A stretch of DNA of 64,000 bases from assembly GCF_009866765.1 (NCBI RefSeq), contig NZ_CP019431.1:4588001-4652000 (forward strand), in the 5' to 3' direction. A program made the translations under genes and the position numbers. The notes beneath the pieces are model-generated. The model saw only the letters and a list, made by a program, of their open reading frames with translations. It searched no databases and was not told the origin of the DNA. Positions 56,630 to 64,000 of the stretch are shown in pieces. This stretch comes from Pseudomonas sp. S35 (lineage in GTDB: Bacteria; Pseudomonadota; Gammaproteobacteria; Pseudomonadales; Pseudomonadaceae). The stretch's first letter is position 1. Every line of letters starts with the position of its first letter.

Positions 56630-58348
56630 TTATGCCAGAGCCCCCCAGCAAAACTCCACGCACACACTGCGCCCGCCGTCGGACCAGCGCACCTCGCTGC
56701 TCAATTGGCGCACCAGGCTCAGGCCTCGGCCAGACAGACGATCGAGATCCAGCGGCCGGGCCAGCATCTGCTCCACATCGAAACCCGGCCCGCTGTCTTC
56801 CAGGCGCAGGGTCATTTTGCCGCCCGCCTCGGTCGGCACCACTTGCACATGCACCCGCACGTAACCGCTGTTCAACTGGGCCAGGCGATCATTGCGCTGG
56901 CGATAATACTCGGCAAAACCCTCGGCATCGCGTTTTAGCCGCGAATCCAGGCCCAATACGCCATGTTCCAGGGCATTGGAGTACAGCTCGGCCATGACAC
57001 TGTAGAGCGCCCCGCTCTGCTCGCGCAGGCCATGAATCTCCAGCAGCAGTTGCAGCAAATAGGGCAACGGGTTGTAACGCTTGAGCGTCTCGGCGCGAAA
57101 CTCGAAGCTCACCGACCAATCCAGCGGGCATGACTGACCACTGTCGGCATACAGCGGCCCCGTCGCCCGCAACGACTGGCCGGCCTGCAGGGTAATCTCG
57201 ACCATGCTTACGTCATCCCGCGCTTCGCCACGGAACGCCGCCAAGGCCTGCTCGATGTCCTCGAACAGTCGATTGGGCTGGCTGTTGGCTGCAAACACCT
57301 GCTGCAAGCGTTCGGCGCCAAACAATTGATCGTTGGCATCGGCGGTATCCAGCACGCCATCAGACAGCAGGAACACCCGATCACCCAACGCCATGGGCCA
57401 GACTTCGGTGCGGTCATCAAAGGCTTGCGCCGACAGCACCCCCAACGGCAAATGCCGCGATTGCAGCGGCGTACGCTTGCCGGTGGCGACCTCATGCACA
57501 TAGCCGTCGGGCATGCCGCCGTTCCACACTTCCACCACCCGTCGCTCGGTGCTCAGGCACAACAGGGTGGCGCAGCAGAACATATCCACCGGCAGGATGC
57601 GCTTGAGCTTGGCGTTCATCTCCCGCAGGGTCTGCGCCAGGCCGTAGCCCTTGGCGGTCATGCCGTAGAACACTTCCGCCAAGGGCATGGCCCCCACCGC
57701 CGCCGGCAAACCGTGGCCGGTGAAATCGCCGAGCAATACGTGCATGTCGCCCGAAGGCGTGTAGGCCGCCAGCAGCAAATCGCCGTTGAACAGCGCATAG
57801 GGCGATTGCAGGTAGCGGATATTCGGCGCGGCGTTGATACAGCCGGAGTGGGCGACCTTGTCGAACACCGCCTTGGCCACCCGCTGTTCATGCAGCAAGT
57901 AGTCATGGTGCCTGGCGATCTGGTCGCGCTGTTGCAACACCGTAGCTTGCAGACGACGCAGGCGGTCCATGGCGTTGATCTTGGCTGCCAGGATCAGTTG
58001 GTTATAGGGCTTGGGCAGGAAGTCATCGCCGCCGGCATCCAGGCACTCGGCCAGGGCGGCGCTTTCGCGCAGGGAGGTGAGGAAAATAATGGGGACCAGT
58101 TCTTCCCCCGCCAGTTGCTTGATCCAGCGCGCGGCGCCGTAGCCATCCATCACCGGCATCAGTGCATCCATCAACACCAGTTGCGGGCGCTCGCGGGCAA
58201 AGACCTCAACGGCTTCCTCGCCGTTGGTGGCAGTAAGTACGTGATGACCCTGGCGCCGCACAATGGTCGACAGCAACAGAAGATCGGCGGCGTTGTCGTC
58301 GGCAATCAGGATCGTCAGCGGCTCAACCGCAGGGGCCAGGGCGCTCAA
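56630..58348 (-). CDS. hsbR: Response regulator/phosphatase/anti-sigma HsbR
   Basis: A 572-residue three-part protein: a receiver domain (IADDNAADL, phospho-Asp61 in LVLMDALMPVMDG), a coiled linker, a PP2C/SpoIIE phosphatase (GDFTGHGLPAAVGAMPL, GDRVFLLSDGVLDT, ARDDVSMVEI) and a C-terminal HATPase of the anti-sigma type (ELYSNALEHGVLG, EDSGPGFDV). HsbR phosphorylates or dephosphorylates its partner HsbA. The start is TTG in a TTGA overlap with hsbA; I see no ATG that would keep the receiver domain whole. Confidence 0.9.
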   Translation of the reverse strand: MSALAPAVEPLTILIADDNAADLLLLSTIVRRQGHHVLTATNGEEAVEVFARERPQLVLMDALMPVMDGYGAARWIKQLAGEELVPIIFLTSLRESAALAECLDAGGDDFLPKPYNQLILAAKINAMDRLRRLQATVLQQRDQIARHHDYLLHEQRVAKAVFDKVAHSGCINAAPNIRYLQSPYALFNGDLLLAAYTPSGDMHVLLGDFTGHGLPAAVGAMPLAEVFYGMTAKGYGLAQTLREMNAKLKRILPVDMFCCATLLCLSTERRVVEVWNGGMPDGYVHEVATGKRTPLQSRHLPLGVLSAQAFDDRTEVWPMALGDRVFLLSDGVLDTADANDQLFGAERLQQVFAANSQPNRLFEDIEQALAAFRGEARDDVSMVEITLQAGQSLRATGPLYADSGQSCPLDWSVSFEFRAETLKRYNPLPYLLQLLLEIHGLREQSGALYSVMAELYSNALEHGVLGLDSRLKRDAEGFAEYYRQRNDRLAQLNSGYVRVHVQVVPTEAGGKMTLRLEDSGPGFDVEQMLARPLDLDRLSGRGLSLVRQLSSEVRWSDGGRSVCVEFCWGALA

Positions 58349-58650
58349 TTGATATCGAACAGTTTGTCGAAATTGGAGATGGCGAGAATCTTGCGCACAT
58401 CCGAACTGGTGTTGATCACGTTGACCTGCGCGTCATCCCCACCCGCGTGATCGCGCAGCAGCAAGAGCATGCCCAGGGCGGAACTGTCCATGTAGGTGGT
58501 TTCTTTCAGGTCGACCACGTACAGCTCAGGCACTTTGTAGAAGCGCTCGTAAGACTCACGAAACGTCTGGTGGCTGCCAAAGTCGAACCGGCCTTTGATT
58601 GCGATCGTCAACTTCTTCCCATCCAGGGATACTTCTGACTCGACTGACAT
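58345..58650 (-). CDS. hsbA: STAS anti-anti-sigma factor HsbA
   Basis: A 101-residue STAS domain with the phospho-Ser motif TTYMDSSALGMLLLL (Ser56). HsbA binds FlgM when unphosphorylated and a diguanylate cyclase (HsbD) when phosphorylated in P. aeruginosa, balancing swimming against biofilm. Gene overlap with hsbR supports partnership. It lies between fliJ and fliK, inside the flagellar locus. Confidence 0.9.
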   Translation of the reverse strand: MSVESEVSLDGKKLTIAIKGRFDFGSHQTFRESYERFYKVPELYVVDLKETTYMDSSALGMLLLLRDHAGGDDAQVNVINTSSDVRKILAISNFDKLFDIN

Positions 58651-58722
58651 ACGACTGCTTCCTTGTCATTGGCATAAACACAAGGTGTAGCAGGCGAATG
58701 GGATACCAGCAACACAGCAAGT

Positions 58723-58751
58723 CAAATGTGGCAGCAAGCCCCCTCCCACAT
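58723..58751. repeat. Partial REP sequence
   Basis: CAAATGTGGCAGCAAGCCCC followed by CCTCCCACAT resembles the REP arm seen at 54748-54775 with a shortened stem. It lies between fliJ and hsbA, marking a likely break between the two units. Confidence 0.6.
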
Positions 58752-58768
58752 CAAGGCTGCTACAACAT

Positions 58769-59218
58769 TCAGTACTGTGATTGGCGCGGCATGCGCTGGG
58801 ACAACTCGTCCAGTAACTTCTGCTCACGCTTGTCTTCCAGCGCCCGCGCCTCGTCGATGTAGCGCTGCACCAGCTTGCGCAGGCCTTCGACGCGGGCAAA
58901 CGCCTCTTGCCAGCTCTCGCGGGCTTTATCGAGGTTGTTCTGGTGCCAGGCCAGGCTTTGGCGCTGTTGGCCCACGGCGGTTTCCAGCTGGTTGAGAAAG
59001 CCCTGGTAACCCATCAGCCACTGGCCGGAAACGCCCTTAGTGCCGCGCTCGATCCACTGTTGCTGGTATTCGCCGCGAAAACGCTCCAGGTCGCCCAGCT
59101 TGCTTTCCGCCAGGCGCACTTGGCCTTGGAAGTAACCCAGGCGCTGGACGGCGGTTTTTTCGGCCTTTTCGGCCATGTCCACCACGGGAGCCAAGCGTGC
59201 GGCGCGGCTGTTGGCCAT
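58769..59218 (-). CDS. fliJ: Flagellar export chaperone FliJ
   Basis: A 149-residue coiled-coil protein rich in Arg, Gln and Glu (RLAPVVDMAEKAEKTAVQRL onwards), the usual FliJ length. It sits in the centre of the FliI ATPase ring as a stalk and recycles chaperones. It starts 3 nt after the fliI stop. Confidence 0.93.
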   Translation of the reverse strand: MANSRAARLAPVVDMAEKAEKTAVQRLGYFQGQVRLAESKLGDLERFRGEYQQQWIERGTKGVSGQWLMGYQGFLNQLETAVGQQRQSLAWHQNNLDKARESWQEAFARVEGLRKLVQRYIDEARALEDKREQKLLDELSQRMPRQSQY

Positions 59219-59221
59219 GAC

Positions 59222-60580
59222 TTAACCGCCTGGCGCCGGGGCGAAGATCGACTGCAAATGCGCTTCGCTTTCACCCATGCTGATCTTGTCGTTGAGGCCC
59301 TGGCGCAGGTAGGTCACCAACTGCGGTTGCAGGGCGATAGCCAGGTCGGTGTCGCGGTCGCCGCCGGCCACGTAGGCGCCGACGCTGATCAGGTCGCGGC
59401 TCTGTTGATAGCGCGACCACAACTGCTTGAATTGTTGCGCACGGACCATATGCTCCGGCGTGACCACGGCTGGCATCACCCGGCTGATGGACGCTTCGAT
59501 GTCGATGGCCGGGTAATGCCCTTCTTCGGCCAAACGGCGCGACAGCACAATGTGGCCGTCGAGCACACCCCGCGCCGAGTCGGCGATAGGGTCCTGCTGG
59601 TCATCGCCTTCGGACAACACGGTGTAGAACGCGGTGATCGAACCGCCACCGGCCTCGGCATTACCGGCGCGCTCCACCAGCTTGGGCAGCTTGGCGAACA
59701 CCGACGGCGGGTAGCCCTTGGTGGCTGGCGGCTCGCCGATGGCCAGGGCGATTTCCCGCTGGGCCTGGGCAAAACGGGTGAGCGAGTCCATCAGCAACAG
59801 AACGTTCTTGCCCTTGTCGCGAAAATATTCGGCAATGCGCGTGCAATACATGGCGGCACGCAAGCGCATCAGCGGCGCATCGTCCGCCGGCGACGCCACC
59901 ACCACCGAACGCTTGAGGCCTTCCTCACCGAGGCTGTGCTCGATGAATTCCTTCACTTCCCTGCCCCGCTCACCGATCAAGCCCACGACGATGATGTCGG
60001 CCTCGGTAAAGCGCGTCATCATGCCCAGCAACACCGACTTACCCACACCGGTACCGGCGAACAGGCCCAGGCGCTGGCCGCGACCGACCGTCAATAAACC
60101 GTTGATGCTGCGAATGCCCACGTCCAGCGGTACGCTGATGGGGTTGCGATTGAGCGGGTTGATGGTGGGACCGTCCATCGGCACCCAGTCTTCAGCCTTC
60201 ATCCCGCCCTTGCCGTCCAGCGCACGACCGGCACCGTCAAGCACGCGGCCGAGCATGCTCATGCCCATCGGCAAGCGCCCGGTGTCGGCCAATGGCACCA
60301 CGCGAGCGCCCGGGGCAATGCCGGCCAGGCTGCCGACGGGCATCAGGAAGATCTTGTTGCCGGAAAACCCCATCACCTCGGCTTCGACCTGCACCGGGTG
60401 GTAGCTGTCGTCGTTGATCACCATGCAGCGGCTGCCCATCGCGGCGCGCAAGCCCTCGGCTTCGAGGGTCAGGCCCACCATGCGCAACAATCGCCCTTCC
60501 AGGATCGGCTGGCCAGGCAGCTCGGTGGCCTCGGCGTAGCCGCCCAGGCGTTTGGCGAAGCTGGTGCGATCAAGGCGCAT
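59222..60580 (-). CDS. fliI: Flagellum-specific ATPase FliI
   Basis: A 452-residue F1-beta-like ATPase of flagellar export. Walker A is [13 protein letters not shown] (about residue 175) and Walker [18 protein letters not shown]. The ATG at 60578-60580 ([12 protein letters not shown]) matches P. aeruginosa FliI (451 residues); a start six codons upstream is less likely. It overlaps the end of fliH by 11 nt. Confidence 0.95.
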   Translation of the reverse strand: MRLDRTSFAKRLGGYAEATELPGQPILEGRLLRMVGLTLEAEGLRAAMGSRCMVINDDSYHPVQVEAEVMGFSGNKIFLMPVGSLAGIAPGARVVPLADTGRLPMGMSMLGRVLDGAGRALDGKGGMKAEDWVPMDGPTINPLNRNPISVPLDVGIRSINGLLTVGRGQRLGLFAGTGVGKSVLLGMMTRFTEADIIVVGLIGERGREVKEFIEHSLGEEGLKRSVVVASPADDAPLMRLRAAMYCTRIAEYFRDKGKNVLLLMDSLTRFAQAQREIALAIGEPPATKGYPPSVFAKLPKLVERAGNAEAGGGSITAFYTVLSEGDDQQDPIADSARGVLDGHIVLSRRLAEEGHYPAIDIEASISRVMPAVVTPEHMVRAQQFKQLWSRYQQSRDLISVGAYVAGGDRDTDLAIALQPQLVTYLRQGLNDKISMGESEAHLQSIFAPAPGG

Positions 60581-61334
60581 CAGGGGTGTCCAGGTCAACG
60601 CTCAAATCAGGCTCGGCCGGGTTCAGTACCTGCTCATGGACTTGATCCAGCAGCTTGGCCATGATCTGGCTGATACGGGTTTCCACCGTGGCATCGATAC
60701 GGCTGTGTTCGGTCTCGACCCGGCAACCACCGGGCTGCAGCGCTGCGTCTTCGACGATGCGCCAGGTTTCTTCATGGCGCTCGCGCAGGGCTTTGACCTG
60801 CTCGAAGTCCTGCGGGTTGATGTACAGCCGCACATTACCGACGCCCAAAGGCAGCAGCTTGAGGGCTTCGCGCATCACGCTTTCAATATGGCTGGAATCG
60901 AGCACCAGTTCGCGCTGGATCACTTGGCGGGCGATGTGCTCCACCAGGCCGACCATGGCTTTTTCGATCTGCGAATCCTGCTCGGCGATGGGGTCGAACA
61001 ACACGCCCATCAAGCGCTCCAGGCTGGCCAGCTTGACGCTCAGCGCCGCCTCGGCTTCTTGGCGCACCTTGAGGGTGGTGCTGCGAAAACCATCTTTTTC
61101 ACCCGCGGCAAAACCTTCGTTGTAAGCCTCCTGGCGGATGCTTTCCAACTCTTCCAGGGTCAGTGGCTGGACTTCGTCCAGCGGCACTTCTTCCATTTCC
61201 ACCGGCAACTCTTCGACCGGTTCCGGCTCAGGCTCGGGCACATGCGGGTCGAAGCTGGGCAACGACCAGATGTCGAACCCACCGACGTCCCGTGCGCGAA
61301 TCAGATCGCTGGGCGCCTCATCTTTGTTCGACAT
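60570..61334 (-). CDS. fliH: Flagellar assembly protein FliH
   Basis: A 254-residue regulator of FliI. An acidic, Glu/Pro-rich N-terminal segment ([19 protein letters not shown]) leads to a helical central stalk and a V-type-ATPase-E-like C-terminal domain ([15 protein letters not shown]). It lies between fliG and fliI, with a short overlap to fliI. Confidence 0.93.
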   Translation of the reverse strand: MSNKDEAPSDLIRARDVGGFDIWSLPSFDPHVPEPEPEPVEELPVEMEEVPLDEVQPLTLEELESIRQEAYNEGFAAGEKDGFRSTTLKVRQEAEAALSVKLASLERLMGVLFDPIAEQDSQIEKAMVGLVEHIARQVIQRELVLDSSHIESVMREALKLLPLGVGNVRLYINPQDFEQVKALRERHEETWRIVEDAALQPGGCRVETEHSRIDATVETRISQIMAKLLDQVHEQVLNPAEPDLSVDLDTPDAP

Positions 61335-61344
61335 GAGGGGCGCC

Positions 61345-62364
61345 TTAGATCATTTCTTCGCCGCCCTTCCCGCCGAGAACGATTTCTCCGGCTTCGGCCA
61401 TACGGCGGGCAATGGTGAGGATTTCTTTCTGCGCGGTTTCCACATCGCTGACACGCACCGGGCCTTTGGCCTCCAGGTCGTCGCGCAACAGTTCGGAGGC
61501 GCGCTTGGACATGTTCTTGAAGATCTTCTCTTTGACGCCTTCGTCCGAGCCTTTGAGGGCAAGTACCAGCACATCGGAGGAGACTTCGCGCAGCAACGCC
61601 TGGATGCCACGGTCGTCGACATCGGAGAGGTTGTTGAACACGAACATGAGGTCTTCGATCTGGCCGGACAGGGTGTCGTCGATCTCGCGGATCGAGTCCA
61701 TCAACTGGCCTTCGACCGAGCTGTCGAGGAAGTTCATGATGTCGGCCGCACGCTTGATACCGCCCAAGGTGGTCCGCGAGGCGTTCGAGTTACCCGAGAA
61801 CTGCTTCTCGAGAATCGTGTTGAGTTCTTTCAGGGCCGCCGGCTGCACGGTGTTCAGCGACGACACGCGCAGGATGATGTCCAGGCGCACTTTATGGTCG
61901 AAGTGACCGAGCACTTCACCGGCCTGGTCAGGGTCGAGGTAGGCGACGACAATCGCCTGGATCTGCGGGTGCTCGAAGCGGATCACGTCGGCGACGGCGC
62001 GCGGCTCCATCCACTTGAGGCTGTCCAGGCCACTGGTGTTGCCACCCAGCAGGATGCGGTCGATCAGGCCGTTGGCCTTGTCTTCGCCCAGCGCCGAGGT
62101 GAGCATCTTGCGGATGTAGCTGTCGGAGCCGACGCCCAGGCTGGTCTGGTCGCCGACGATCTCGACGAACTCGCTCATCACCTGTTCGACCTGCTCACGG
62201 TGCACATTGCGCATTTGCGCCATGGCCACGCCCACTCGCTGGACCTCTTTGGGGCCCATGTGGCGCAGCACTTGGGCGGCGTCGGTTTCACCCAGGGACA
62301 GCAGCAGGACTGCGGCTTTGTCGACCTTGGTGAGTTTGGCAACAGCGGCTCGACTATCACTCAT
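61345..62364 (-). CDS. fliG: Flagellar motor switch protein FliG
   Basis: A 339-residue rotor protein that transmits torque from the stators. Three helical domains are present; the middle EHPQ motif (RFEHPQIQAIVVAYLDPDQA) and the charged C-terminal torque helix (FKNMSKRASELLRDDLEAKG) are clear. The start overlaps the fliF end by 8 nt. Confidence 0.97.
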   Translation of the reverse strand: MSDSRAAVAKLTKVDKAAVLLLSLGETDAAQVLRHMGPKEVQRVGVAMAQMRNVHREQVEQVMSEFVEIVGDQTSLGVGSDSYIRKMLTSALGEDKANGLIDRILLGGNTSGLDSLKWMEPRAVADVIRFEHPQIQAIVVAYLDPDQAGEVLGHFDHKVRLDIILRVSSLNTVQPAALKELNTILEKQFSGNSNASRTTLGGIKRAADIMNFLDSSVEGQLMDSIREIDDTLSGQIEDLMFVFNNLSDVDDRGIQALLREVSSDVLVLALKGSDEGVKEKIFKNMSKRASELLRDDLEAKGPVRVSDVETAQKEILTIARRMAEAGEIVLGGKGGEEMI

Positions 62365-64000
62365 CTGCGTTAATCCACTCTTTCACGACCTGGGCCACAC
62401 GACCTGGGTCTTCTGCTACCAGACTTTTGATTGCGTTCAACTGTGCGTCGTAACCTTCGCTAGGGCTTGGCAACAGAATGCTCTGCGGGCCACCCAGGCT
62501 GACGCGGTCGTTGGCCAGTTCGCCGTCCAGGCCGCCCATGCCACCCAACTCGACGTCGCTGCCGCCGAAGGCTGCCAGTTGCTTGTTCTTGCCGTTGCCG
62601 GTGATGTTGTTGAGCACCGGGCGCAGCACACCGAACACCAGCACCAGGATGAACAACACACCCAGCACTTGCTTGACGATGTCCCAGAACCACGGCTGGG
62701 TGTAGAACGCCGCTTCGGCGATCACTTCACCACGCTCGGCGGAGAACGGCATGTTGATCACGCTGACGCTGTCGCCACGGCTGGCGTCAAAACCGACGGC
62801 GTCCTGCACCAGACGCGTGAAGCGCGCCAATTCGTCGGCGCTCCACGGCGCACGGGTGATGGCGCCATCCGCCGCGTTGACCTTGACCTGATCATCGACC
62901 ACCACCGACACCGACAGGCGATTGACGCGGCCTTGTTGCTGCTTGGTGTGGCTGATGGAGCGGTCGAGCTCGAAGTTCTTGGTGGACTGGTTGCGCTTGT
63001 CCGCCGGGTACGGGGCGAGCATTGGCTGGCCGGTGGCCGGGTCCATGATCTGCTGGCCGTTGGCGTCCAACAGTGGCTGGCCAGGCTGGATCGCAGCTGC
63101 GGCAGCAGCAGCGCCACCGGTGGTTTGCGGGGCCGACGCGGGGGCCGGTGGCTGGTTGCTCAGGGCACCCGGCACGCCTTGCGGCGGGCCATTGGCGGCG
63201 GTGCGTTGTTCGCTGGTGGACTGCTCGCTGCGCAGGGCCGGCTGGTCCGGGTTGAACTGCTCGGACGTCGACTCGACGGCGCTGAAGTCCACGTCGGCGG
63301 ACACTTCAGCCTTGTAGCGGTCGTTGCCCAGCACCGGTTGCAGGATGTTGTGCACGCGCTGGGTCAGCATGCTTTCCATGCGGCGGCTGTAGTCGAACTG
63401 CTTGCCGGCCTGGGTCAGCGCGGAGTTCTCGGCCATGTCGGACAGCAGGTTGCCCTTCTGGTCGACCACGGTGATCTGCGACTTGCTCAGCTCAGGCACG
63501 CTGGTGGCCACCAGGTTGACGATCGCCAGCACCTGGCCAGGCTCCAGGGAGCGGCCGGAGAACAGCTCGACCAATACCGAAGCACTTGGCTTGCGTTCGT
63601 CACGCACAAACACCGAGCTTTTCGGAATGGCCAGGTGCACACGGGCACCCTTGACGTTGTTCAGGCTGGAGATGGTGCGGGCCAGTTCGCCTTCCAGGCC
63701 ACGACGGTAGCGCGTGGCTTCCATGAACTGGCTGGTCCCGAGACCCTGATCCTTGTCGAGGATTTCAAAACCGATATTGCTGTCGGATGGCGTTACGCCA
63801 GCAGCCGCCAGCTTCATGCGCGCACGGGCCACGTCGTCGGCCTTGACCAGCAGCGCGCCGGAGTTGGGCTCCACGGTGTAAGCGATGTCGGCGGCGGCGA
63901 GGGTTTCCATGATCTGCTTGGAATCCATGCCCGCCAGGCTGCCGTACAGCGGGCGGTAATCGGGTTGCTGCGACCACAACACCACGGCAAAACCAATCGC
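62357..64000 (-). CDS. fliF: Flagellar MS-ring protein FliF (5' end outside window)
   Basis: About 547 C-terminal residues of FliF are visible; the frame stays open to the window edge, so the start lies beyond base 64000. Visible parts are ring-building motifs (PDYRPLYGSLAGMDSKQIME, ARVHLAIPKSSVFVRDERKP), a long Gln/Ala/Pro segment, the second membrane helix (FWDIVKQVLGVLFILVLVFG) and the FliG-binding tail ending VVKEWINADE. It builds the basal ring that houses the export gate. Confidence 0.96.
   Translation of the reverse strand, partial: AIGFAVVLWSQQPDYRPLYGSLAGMDSKQIMETLAAADIAYTVEPNSGALLVKADDVARARMKLAAAGVTPSDSNIGFEILDKDQGLGTSQFMEATRYRRGLEGELARTISSLNNVKGARVHLAIPKSSVFVRDERKPSASVLVELFSGRSLEPGQVLAIVNLVATSVPELSKSQITVVDQKGNLLSDMAENSALTQAGKQFDYSRRMESMLTQRVHNILQPVLGNDRYKAEVSADVDFSAVESTSEQFNPDQPALRSEQSTSEQRTAANGPPQGVPGALSNQPPAPASAPQTTGGAAAAAAAIQPGQPLLDANGQQIMDPATGQPMLAPYPADKRNQSTKNFELDRSISHTKQQQGRVNRLSVSVVVDDQVKVNAADGAITRAPWSADELARFTRLVQDAVGFDASRGDSVSVINMPFSAERGEVIAEAAFYTQPWFWDIVKQVLGVLFILVLVFGVLRPVLNNITGNGKNKQLAAFGGSDVELGGMGGLDGELANDRVSLGGPQSILLPSPSEGYDAQLNAIKSLVAEDPGRVAQVVKEWINADE

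Overview
The window is a chromosomal segment of a Pseudomonas of the P. fluorescens group. Three things point there: a high-GC sequence with few gaps, pyoverdine genes in the order mbtH, pvdH, pvdL, pvdG, pvdS, pvdY, and a polar flagellar/chemotaxis locus in the Pseudomonas order (fliF to flhB, flhA-flhF-fleN-fliA, cheYZAB-motCD-parC-parP-cheW). REP sequences typical of this group lie in several intergenic gaps. I saw no tRNA, rRNA, CRISPR array, insertion sequence or prophage.

Region 1 (1-24312) makes the conserved front half of pyoverdine. PvdL (4302 residues) is a four-module NRPS that builds the acylated Glu/D-Tyr/Dab chromophore precursor. PvdH supplies diaminobutyrate, the MbtH-like protein assists adenylation, PvdG is the editing thioesterase, and PvdYII is a hydroxyornithine acetylase. 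PvdS is the iron-starvation sigma factor and has a near-perfect Fur box upstream. I found four PvdS-type promoters (TAAAT or TAATT, N16, CGT), before pvdH, pvdYII, mbtH and pvdG. Between pvdH and pvdL sits an unrelated envelope module: an AmpD-type amidase, a two-component pair resembling the copper-responsive DsbRS, and a divergent dsbD-dsbE-dsbG thiol-redox operon.

Region 2 (24313-34080) is mixed: an orphan solute-binding protein, a TetR regulator with a candidate operator, a DEDDh exonuclease, ppnP, a MOSC protein, cheV (with a sigma-28 promoter), a protein resembling a His-less Hpt domain, a NarX/LuxR-type two-component pair, a YegS-type lipid kinase, and three small lipoproteins, one of only 31 residues.

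Region 3 (34081-64000) is the flagellar/chemotaxis locus, all on the minus strand. From the right edge it runs fliF(partial)-fliG-fliH-fliI-fliJ, then hsbA-hsbR-hptB, fliK, fliLMNOPQR-flhB, a cold-shock gene pair, flhA-flhF-fleN-fliA, and cheY-cheZ-cheA-cheB-motC-motD-parC-parP-cheW-DUF2802. Sigma-54 type -24/-12 elements precede fliK, fliL and flhA, consistent with FleQ/RpoN control. The most notable observation is a set of four repeats in the CheA linker. They resemble the short acidic CheY-docking peptides of FliM and CheZ, and a similar peptide in FliN.
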